NCBI GenBank assembly: GCA_017504065.1
Contig: JAFVRU010000073.1
Coordinates: forward strand, 1 to 11,769
Direction of reading: 5' to 3'
Source: Clostridia bacterium
GTDB lineage: Bacteria > Bacillota > Clostridia > Christensenellales > Borkfalkiaceae
DNA length: 11,769 nt
In this document: positions 1-9,500 of the stretch, one piece after another
Layout of the letters: each line of letters starts with the position of its first letter
How positions within the stretch are numbered: the stretch's first letter is position 1
Position numbers and translations under genes: made by a program
Notes under the pieces: generated by a model
What the model was told of the DNA's origin: nothing
Databases searched by the model: none
The model's input: only the letters and a program-made list of their open reading frames with translations

Positions 1-151
1 ACCATATCCACATCCGCTCTCCCAACAACCAAAACGTCGTTGCCGCCAACAGCGTTACCGAAAAGCCGACGATCAAGCCGCAAAATACTGCTTTCAAGAT
101 GCCTTCTTTCGCTACGCGCGCATAGTATTCTTTGAAAATTTTTCCTGACAT
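1..151 (-). CDS. Membrane protein of unknown function, N-terminal fragment
   Basis: Only the first 50 codons lie in the window; the gene runs off the left edge. The start ATG (149-151) is preceded, ten bases away, by AAAGGA (162-167 on this strand), and a strong promoter lies further upstream, so the start is well supported. The protein begins MSGKIFKEYYARVAKEG, a short basic amphipathic stretch, followed by one clear hydrophobic segment at about residues 20-43 (AVFCGLIVGFSVTLLAATTF) and then a GERMW stretch. The N-terminus has no lipobox and no convincing signal-peptidase site, so this is probably a transmembrane anchor with the basic end in the cytoplasm. I do not recognise the family from 50 residues. 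It lies downstream of the giant lipoprotein gene on the same strand but is separated from it by a terminator and has its own promoter, so they are probably not an operon. Confidence 0.75.
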   Translation of the reverse strand, partial: MSGKIFKEYYARVAKEGILKAVFCGLIVGFSVTLLAATTFWLLGERMWIW

Positions 152-167
152 TTCGCCACCATCCTTT

Positions 168-182
168 GCCGTACGCTACGGC
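168..182 (-). promoter_or_regulatory. Hairpin in the leader, directly abutting the ribosome binding site
   Basis: GCCGTA and TACGGC form a perfect 6-bp stem with a 3-base CGC loop. It sits in the predicted leader between the transcription start (about 211) and the start codon (151). Its 3' arm ends at 168 and the AAAGGA ribosome binding site begins at 167. No U-tract follows, so it is not a terminator. It may stabilise the 5' end or influence ribosome loading; that role is inference. Confidence 0.45.
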
Positions 183-217
183 GTATTTTTTACGAGTATA
201 GTACTCTTTGTTATCAT

Positions 218-246
218 ATTATACCATACGTTAACACTTTTGTAAA
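218..246 (-). promoter_or_regulatory. SigA-type promoter for the membrane protein gene
   Basis: Read on the minus strand, TTTACA (241-246) is a -35 box one base from consensus and TATAAT (218-223) is a perfect -10 box, separated by exactly 17 bases (224-240). The surrounding DNA is A/T-rich. The predicted start of transcription is near 211, which gives a leader of about 60 bases before the ATG at 151. Confidence 0.8.
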
Positions 247-400
247 TAGTTAAACCTAAAAAAGCAATTTTTCTTGCGCGGAATTTTTCGATAGAGTTTA
301 TCAATTTTATCGATTGTGAATTTCTCACAAGTCCATGTCTTGACCAAATCTTTCTATCTATCGTTATCGAAAAAATGCTACTTATTCGCTCCCCTACTGC

Positions 401-467
401 CATACCGAGCGGAGAAATTCCACCCTTTGTTATACCGAGCAAGCGTTAGCGAAGTCGAGCGTATCTG
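401..467. repeat. Degenerate intergenic repeat element with CCGAGC motifs
   Basis: The nine-base word ATACCGAGC occurs twice, at 402-410 and 432-440, 30 bases apart, and the second copy is followed by AGCGAAGTCGAGCGTATCT (448-466 region). This wording (ATACCGAGC, GAAGTCGAG, GTATCT) resembles short dispersed intergenic repeats that I recall from Clostridia-type genomes; the assignment is from memory, not from a search. It lies just beyond the terminator of the giant gene. The remainder of 247-400 is A/T-rich and shows only a weak TCGATA/TATCGA inverted repeat (288-293 and 308-313) that I cannot assign. Confidence 0.4.
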
Positions 468-479
468 ATCATGAGACGC

Positions 480-511
480 AAAAAACGATCCTACCCGAAG
501 ATAGGATCGTT
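480..511 (-). terminator. Rho-independent terminator of the giant lipoprotein gene
   Basis: A perfect 10-bp stem, AACGATCCTA (484-493) with TAGGATCGTT (502-511), encloses an 8-base loop. On the minus strand the stem runs into six consecutive T residues (485-480), followed by a GCGTC stretch. It begins 16 bases beyond the stop codon of the lipoprotein gene (528-530), in the correct orientation, and separates that transcript from the membrane protein gene downstream. Confidence 0.92.
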
Positions 512-527
512 CATTGATTATGGAATT

Positions 528-3500
528 TTAGTTTCCTGCGTAGTCAAATACGAAGTTCGCTTCCGTATCCGCAATCCAAGAACCAACGAAGCCGGTCTTG
601 AATTCGGAATCGATGTAACCCGTGTTCACCTTTTCCGACAACGTCAGCGAAGTCATATTCCAATCCGTCGTTGCGCAAAGCGTAGTGAGTGAAACGCGGA
701 AGTAAACCGTTTGATCGCTCTTCCAGCCTGCAAACAAGCGTCTGTAGCCTTTTTGTACCGTATCGGGAATAATCAACTTCTTCAATGCCGTACAATTTTC
801 AAACGCATCGTATTCGATCTGCGTAACTGTTTCAGGAATCGTCAAAGACGACAAGCTCGTACAGTTTTTAAACAAACCGTCATTGATATTCGCAATATCA
901 GGCAATTCAATCGATTCAAGCGCCGTACAACCCATGAATGCGTAATCCCCGATCTTCGTAAGAGTCGAAGGAAGCGTTACGTTCTTCAATGCCGTACAGT
1001 TCAAGAACATATTCTTCGGCAATTCCGTCATACCTTCGGGAAGAATTACCGTTTCAAGATCGGTACATCCGTCAAATACGCTATAATCGCCAGCTGTAAA
1101 CGTAGGAACTACGCCGTCCGCCAATTTTTCGAACTTGAACGTTTGCAGCGCGCTGCCCGCAAATACCGTCTTACCGATCGTCTGAACGTTTTCGGGAATA
1201 GTAATTTCCGTAATCGCCGTATTTTCGAACGCATTTGCATTGATCGTCGTTAACGTCGTCGGCAAGCTTACCGTCACCAAGTTAACGCAATCCGCAAACG
1301 CATAGTCGCTAATTTTCGTAACGCCTTCAGGCACTACGATCGAAGTGATCTTCGAACCACGGAACGCGTTCTTACCGATTTCCGAAAGGAGCGGCAAGTT
1401 GACCGTCTTGAAGCCGCTGTTTTCGAACGTGGATTCGTTCAACGGAGCAAGATATCCGTTCGCAGCTTCCGAACCATCCGCGCTGGGATCTTGCGCAAGC
1501 GTGAACGTCGTGTTGTATTCGCCGTTTTCGCCGCCAATCGAAGGCGTGTTATAGAACGCAAACTTCGCTACGTAGATAATTTCGCTACCTTCCGCGAACG
1601 TAAGGTTACGAAGCTTCGTACAATCGGCAAACGCATACGAATCGATGCTCTTAACGCTTGCGGGAACTTCAAGGTTCAACAAACCTTCCATGCCCATAAA
1701 CGCGCCGCTACCGATCTTCACCAAAGTCGTCGGCAGGATGATACGAGTAATGTTATCGTTACCGCTGAATACCGTCCCAAAGTTGTAATCCGAAGACGTG
1801 CCAAGGGATTCAATCGTCGTATCAGAGAGATCAACGATCCCGCTTTCCAGCAAGCCTGCAGGCACGTACAATAACGTTTTACCTTCCTTGTCGTATACGA
1901 AGCCGTCCGAACCAACCGCAAAGTTTCTGTTTGCGGAATCAATCGTAATCGTCTTCAACGCCGCGCAATCGTCAAACGCGCCTTGGTAAACGTTAGCGAT
2001 CTTCGCAGACAGGTGAATGGACGTAAGTCCCGTACCCTTGAACGCGTCGTAACCGATGTACGCCAAGTTTGCAGGCAACGTGATACTCGTCAAACTCGAG
2101 CAGCCTGCGAATACTTTTTCACCGCCGATCTTTGTCAACGCCGAACCTGTTTCGAACGTTACGCTCTTCAAATTCGTACAGTTCTCAAACGTGTTACCGT
2201 AATACGAAGTACCCGATTGACGTTTAATGCTGCTATTCCCAAGCGTCGTAACCGCCTTCGGGATCACAATGCTTTCAAGCGACGTACATCCGTAGAATAC
2301 TCTATTACCAATCGTCTTCACTTTCGTCAATTTGGTAAGATCGATCGTCTTAAGCGACGTACAGCCTTCAAAATACGAAGCACCCATCGACGTAGACGTA
2401 ACCTTCGTGCCGAACGTTACGCTCGAAAGCGACGTACAGCCTTGGAATACTCTTGTACTCGAAACGTCCGTTGCTGCCGGCCAGTTCACCGTCGTCAACT
2501 TCGTACAGCCGTTGAATGCGTCCGTCGCCCCGCCCGTACACAAGGGGAAATCTGCAGTCTTCAAACCGGAGTTCATAAACGCTTCTTGACCAAACTTCAC
2601 TACCTTAGGCAAGCTGATTTCTTCCAAAGACGTACAGCCTTTGAATATGCCGTAGCCTATGTGCGTAATATCCTGTCCGAACGTAATTGTCTTCAGGTTG
2701 ACGCAGTTTTCAAACGTATACGTTTTAGTCGAAAGAGACGTAGTATTTTTAGAGCTTGCAATGGTTTTTACCCCTGCAGGGATCGCAATCGATTCAATGC
2801 CGCTGTTTTGGAACGTATACTTACCCAAGAAGTTCAAAGAAGTAGGAAGCGTTACCGTCTTCAAGGACGTACAGCCTGCAAACATATAGTCGCCGAGCGC
2901 CGTCGTGGTCGAATTCGTACCAAAGTCTACCGACTGCAAAGATGCGCAATCCTTGAACAAGTTCGTGGGATACGTCGTAGGTTGATACCACGACAAATCG
3001 AATGCAGTAATCGCCGTACCTGCGAACATCTTCGAACCGAGCTGCGTTACACCTTTTGCAATTTCCACTTCAGTAACGTTCGTACATCCTTCGTACATAC
3101 CTGCGAAACGCCACGTAGCGGCACTTGCCGTCAATTCGGGAACTTTTACTTTCGTCAACGACGTACAGTTCATAAACGCAGACGAGTTCACGTCTTCCAT
3201 TTGATCGGGAAGCGTTACGTTTTGCAAGCTATGACAGTTCTTGAACGCGCACGTACCAAGCAACTTCAAGCCTGCGGGAATATTAACCTTTTGCAATTTG
3301 CGGCAACCTTCGAATACGTTACCGCCGATATGGATAAGCGTATCGGGCAATACGACTTCCGTAATGTTATGGCATTGTTGGAAGATATTACCACCCGTGC
3401 TGTACGTATAGCTACTCGACTTCGATGCCAAACGTTCCACACTGTCGGGAATGATGAGTTTACCCGTCAAAGCGGTGTAACGGAACGCATATTGATCAAG

Positions 3501-6500
3501 CGTTTCCAGCGTTGCGGGGAAACAGTTATCCGTACCCGTAGCTGTCGCCGTCTTCACGTTCGTCAACGAAACACAATTATCGAACGCAGACACGCCGATC
3601 GTTACAAGCGCGTCACTCCAAATAACGCTCTCCAACGCTTCGCAGGATGCAAACGCATTCTTGCCGATCGTCTCAACTTTCGAAGGCAATTTGAGATTCT
3701 TCAACGAGATACAATATTGGAAAGCCGATTCGCCGATTTCCGTTAAGTTACAGCCGTCTGCGAATACGATTTCTTCCAATTTCATGCACTTGTAGAACGC
3801 TTTTGCTTCAATCGTTTCAAGGGACTTGGGAAGTTCGATCTTCTTGAACGCTTGGCCTGCAAACGCATTCGAACCGATGACCTTAACGCCTTCGTTGACC
3901 TTGAACGTATCGCCCGAGATCGCGCCGAAGCTGTATTGAATGGTCGTGTAGATGTAAACGGGATCACCTTCTTCATCTACACCGTCTTGTACTTTATTAT
4001 ACAAGAGCGGCAACGTAGGATCGCCCATAAAGTGTTCGTTATCTGCAGCAACTTTGATAACTTGCAAGGACGAACAACCATTCAACACGTTGGAGATATT
4101 AACAACCGATTTCGAAAGTTCGATCGTCGTCAAATCTCTACAACCCGAGAAGAGAGCCGTACCAAGCGTAATCCCGTTCGTTGCGGAAGATACGGGGAAC
4201 TTAAACGACGTCAAGCCCGTTTTCACAAACGCAGAGTTGCCGATTGCTTCCAGCGCCGAACCTTCTTCAAACGTAACCGTAGCAAGCGCGGTACAACCGC
4301 TGAATACCGAAGTCCCCATAGTTTTTACCGATGCTGGAATTGTGATCGCTTCCAGAGAAGTACACGTCTGGAATGCGCCTGTATCAAACTTTTCTACTTG
4401 GCTGTTTTCGCCAAATACAACTTCTTCCAGATTCTTACAATTGCTGAACATATACCCGGGCACTAACGTTAAGCTTTCGGGCAACGTGATCTTGGTAATA
4501 TTGGTATATGCAAAGGTATACGAACTCGTATAAGCGGACGCACCGGAGCCGCTCGTCGTGTAACCGAACGCCATTACCGTATTAGGAATAACGATTTCTC
4601 CCGTCAAGCCCGATTGATAGAACGCGTTACTACCGATTTCAGTCAGTTTCGAACCTGCCGCAAAGGTAAGGGTCGTCAAATACTTGTTGTAAGCAAAAAC
4701 ATATTTCCCAATCGCTGTTACGTTCGCGGGAATTTCAATGCTTGTGAGATAGGAGTCTACGTTCGAAGTCGAAGATGCGGTAAACGAATAATCCCCGATA
4801 TAAACCGTTCTCTTCGGCAACTTAATCGAAGTAAACGTAGGAGATTGTACGTACGCAAACGCACCGTAGTACGTTGTCGAACCGCCGCTACCGCCACCAG
4901 AGCTATACGAAGAACCATCTTCCAAGGTCAACGGGTACTTCGCGTCTTCCCCTTCAGGGGCTTCTGCAATGTTAACGTTCGTCAACGACTTACAGTTATA
5001 GAACGCCTTGGGTTCGATCGACGTTACCGTATAAGGAATGTTGATCGTTTCCAAGCTATGGCAATAGTAGAACGCGTCTTGCGGGATAACCGTCATGCCC
5101 ATAGGCAACGTAACGTTTTTCAAGCTACCGTGATAGTAGAACGTATATCTACCGAAAGTAAATTCTACGTTCGAAGGGATATTCAACGTGTTGTTTTCCC
5201 AAACGAGCGCTTCCGCCTTCGCTGCCTTCGAGGACGACGAACGCGTGAACGCGTAGTCGCCGAGTTTCCATACCGTCGAAGGTACGGTGATCGTGCCCGC
5301 CTTCGCTTCGGGAACTTGTACAAGTTCCGCCAAAACGGTAGACGTTACTCTGCTCACCTCGTCTTCTTCTTTCTCTGCATCTTTTACGTACGTAACGACT
5401 TTCGTCGAACCGTCCGCATACGTAATCGTATCAATTTGCCCCTTTCTGTACAATACGCCGTCTACCGCAGCAAAGATCGGGTTGTCTGCATGTACGGTGA
5501 ACGATTGCAAACCATCACTGTTGAATGCATAGAAGAGCGTATAGCCGGGCAATGTGCTGCTAGACGAGATTTCTCTGACGCCAACGTTTACCAACGTCGA
5601 AGGCAAGGAGAACGTCTTGATGTTATCCGCGCTACTGAATGCGTCCGCACCGATCGTCGTGAATCCTTCGGGAAGAACTACGTTTTCAGGGAAATTCGCA
5701 CATCCCGAGAATGCATAATCGCCGATTTCTGTCGTGCGAGCGGGGAATTCGAACGTTTCGAGCTTCGAACAGTTCTGGAACGCTTTTACACCGATCATCA
5801 AGGTCGTTGCAGCGTCTTTCGCCCCTTCAGGCGCAGCCGTGAAGATAACCGACTTCAAGGATTTGCTATCCGCAAATGCGCTTTCGCCGATTTCCGTTAA
5901 TTTGTAGCTGATCGTGATCGATTCAAGCGTCGAGCCGTAGAATACTCTATCGCCGATAACCGTAATCATATCGGGCAACGTGTAATCCGTCTTAGTCGAC
6001 GGGAAGTATACGATTTCCGTAACTTCTTTGTCGTACAATACGCCGTCAACCGATTTATACGATGCATGATCCTCAGCTACGTTAATGTTCGTTACACCCA
6101 AACCGAAGACGCCTGCAATGGCAATCGTAGGACAGTTAACACCGATGTTTATCGTCTTAATGTAATAGTCTTTCGACGTAGCCGACGCAAGGAACGCAGC
6201 ATTTGCAAACTGAACGCCTTCTTTACAGTTTAACGTAACCTCCGTCAAATTGTTATTGCCGCCGAACGCCGCCAAGCCAACAGACTTTAAGCGTGCGGGC
6301 ATTGTAATCGTCGTCAAACGGTCGCAGTTGTAAAACGCTTCCTCACCGATCGTCAAGTTTTGTTCTGCATCCGCGGGATCGTCAAACGTAACCGTCTCCA
6401 AAAGGTCGCAGTTATAGAACGCTTCCGCACCGATCGCAGTTACGCGGGTAGGAATCGTCAACGTCTTAACGTTATCCGCGTTTTTAAATGCCGACTGGCC

Positions 6501-9500
6501 AATCGTCAAGTTTACTGCTTCTTCTGTTACAAACGTGATCGACGTAATTGCAGTACATCCCATAAACGCTTCGTCGCCGATGTATTGCATTCCTGCAGGA
6601 ATAATGATTTTCGTCAAAGTCGTGCAGAGTTTGAATGCGCCTTTATCTAATCCAATAACGCCGTTAGGAATGGTGAAATCTTGCAATTCACCACAGCCGT
6701 AGAATGCTTGTTCTCCGATAACCAGATCTTCAACGCTTTCATCAATCACCAACGTCTTAAGAGCGTCGCAATCGTAAAATGCTTTCTTCTCGATCTTCGT
6801 GATATTCAAAGGAATCGTTACTTTCGTAATTTTTTCGCAGTTATAGAACGCAGATTCGCCGATCTCCGAAATACTTGCGCCGAATGTAATTTCACCCGTT
6901 CTTGCTTTCGGACAGAATACAACTTTCCAATAACCCGTAGGCTCTCCTTCCGTATCGGTGATGGCTTGCAGAAGCAACCCGTCGTCCGTCGTCTTATAAG
7001 AGCTCTCTTTATACTCTACAGCTTCCGGTTGAATAAATACCTTTTCAAGATTATTACAATAATCGAAAATATTTACGTTGAAATCTTCCGGGCTCAAACG
7101 CGCGGGAAGCGTAATTTCCGTATGTTCACAGTACCAGAATACTTGTTCCCCAAGCTTCAACGAAGGTACAACTTTTTTCGTTTCATCATTGGGATCAGCT
7201 ACGAGATCGGCTTCCGTTACAGGAATAAACGTAATCTTCGCAGCCGTACGGTAGAACGCTTTCATACCGATGTAGTTTACCGATGCAGGAACTTTGATTT
7301 CTTGCAACGTTTTGTTGTTGTAGAACAAGGAAGGAGCAATCGACGTTACGCCTTGGGGAATTGAATAGATACCCGTAAGCGACGCGGGCACGTAAACCAA
7401 TTCTTTTACTGCCGGATTCGTCGGATCGCTATAAATCAAAGCACCGTTTGCCGATTTATAATACGTCACGTGGTCATTCGCTTCATGATCACCGTATACG
7501 CAATAGATTTCCAAACTGCGCAAATTCGTACAGTTACGGAACGCCGAACCCGTACCCGTAACACCGCCCGTACCAAGCGTGATTGCCGTGATGGTATCAG
7601 GAATTTGAATTACTTCCAGCGTCTTGCAATCCTTAAACGCTTCCGCGTCAATCAGCTTAACGGGAATGGGTTCTGCATCTTCTTCCCCTTGATACGTTTC
7701 AGGAATCTTAATATTCGTAACACGATCAATATAACGCATATTCGCGGAAACCGCATAATACGGGTTACCCTTAATATCCGTACCTTTTTTGTATTCCAAT
7801 ACGCTTACCCAGTAAGCATACACAATAACGTCTCTCGCATCGTTCCAAGCCTGAACGCTGACACCTTTCTCGTCCGTATACGCGCCGTTTTGCCCCTTCG
7901 GAGACGTATACCAACCTGCGAATACATACGTCGAGTTCGTCGATACGGGAACGGGCAACACGTAATCTCTACTATATCCTACATTCAACGAGTCTACGTC
8001 GAGCGTACCCATACCATCCAAATCAAACGTTACTACGTACGATTCATACGACCAATAAGCATAAAGGATCATATTACCGCTTGTCGTCAAGGTCGTATCA
8101 TTGAAAATCGCGCCGTTGTTTTCAGGGCCGTTGGGTACGTTGTACCAAGCCGTGAAATTATAGCCTTCCAACGTGGATTTAGGCAATTCAATGGGATCGC
8201 CAAGCGCTTTATATTGCGTCTTGACTTCCGCCCCGCCGCACGCGTCGAACGTAATCGAGTACGCATAAACCGTCATGCTTACCCAATCCGAACCGCGTTC
8301 GTCTTCGTCGTAATAGCGTACTTCAATCGTGTTGTTTCCTGCTTTCGTAAGGGTTACAGGATAAGAATTGAATTCGCCTTTTACGGAAATTTCTTTCCCC
8401 TTGTTTACACGTACCGCATAACGGTAAGCATTTGCTACCGACGACCAAGAAACTACGCCTTTCGAGTAGGAAAGTTCGGGATTCATTACCGAATAGTTGA
8501 TCGTAACCGCCGCAGAGAACGCAGAATTGTTCACCGCATCCGCAGCTACCGCTTGAACGGATACTTGATAGCTTTCTTGCCCGTCTACGTACATATCCGA
8601 CGTAAGAGCAAGTTCATTCGTCGTGCTTTCATACGTCGTGCCGTTGAACGATACAACGTATTTCACCGCGCCGTCTACCGCAGTCCACTTCAACGTATTT
8701 TTCGAAAGTAATACGTTGGTAGGCGCAACAAGCTTCGTCTTTGCATACGCAACCGACGCCGCTTCAGGCGAGTTGTATGCTTTCGCCACGGGAGTAACCT
8801 TGATGGTCATTTCGCCCGTGTAGTTTTGCAAAGTATAGCTCGTAGACGTAACTTCCACTTTCGTGCTCGTTTCGCCTTTTACGATTTCGACTACGTAGGA
8901 CGTTGCGCCCGCAACTGCATTCCACGTGATCTTATCCGCCGCCGCGTCAAGCGTTAAGCCCGTTACCGCAGCAAGATCTCTCGAATAGCTATATACGTCG
9001 GAAACGGAGTTCGCGTAGCCTTTCGCAACCGCCGTTACTTGGAATTGAATCCCACCCGGACACATTTCGCAGTTCGAGAAGTTATAGTTGGTAGAAAGAC
9101 CGTTATCCACTGCGGTATGTACGTGGCTTTCGTTGCCGCAAACGATCTTAATTAAATATTTTTCCGCATTTTCAACAGCGTTGAAAAGCAATACGGAAGG
9201 TTCGGAAACGCTGAACAAAGATACTTTATCCAACGTCTTGTTTGCATAGTAAACCGTCGACGTGTTGTCGTTTGCGGTAACTTCTACCGTGTACGTACCC
9301 GCTACGCCGCTTGCAAAATCGTATTCTACGTTCGTAGAACCAACTTCACGGTTGTATACAATGTCGCCGTTCGGCGCGGTAATCTTCACTCTGTAAGCAC
9401 TCGCCGCCGTTTGTACCGACCAGCTTACGCCCGTTGCGCTTACCGAAACCGCAGGAGCAGCGCTTACCCAAACGCCGTACAAGCTTGCGTTCGCCGCAAG

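Noticed and set aside
176..442. An 88-codon open frame on the minus strand in the gap between the two minus-strand genes
   Set aside because: It runs across the repeat-like element and through the good promoter at 218-246, has no ribosome binding site ahead of its ATG and shows no coding character.
471..692. A 73-codon open frame on the plus strand over the terminator
   Set aside because: It overlaps the terminator hairpin and the 3' end of the giant gene antisense and has no ribosome binding site.
1983..3746. A 587-codon open frame on the plus strand opposite the giant gene
   Set aside because: Its product is rich in Arg, Cys and Phe with no recognisable domain or ribosome binding site, and it mirrors the codon bias of the LRR units on the other strand. 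The minus-strand protein is clearly real.
4614..5900. A 428-codon open frame on the plus strand
   Set aside because: Same Arg-rich antisense composition, no domain; a shadow of the LRR array.
693..7653. Regularly spaced similar words as a possible CRISPR array or satellite
   Set aside because: The roughly 70-base period is that of a 23-codon protein repeat in one open frame; copies are diverged in DNA but conserved in protein.
7470..8711. A 413-codon open frame on the plus strand
   Set aside because: Antisense to the B-repeat and Fn3-like region; the Arg/Tyr/Ile-rich composition is not that of a natural protein.
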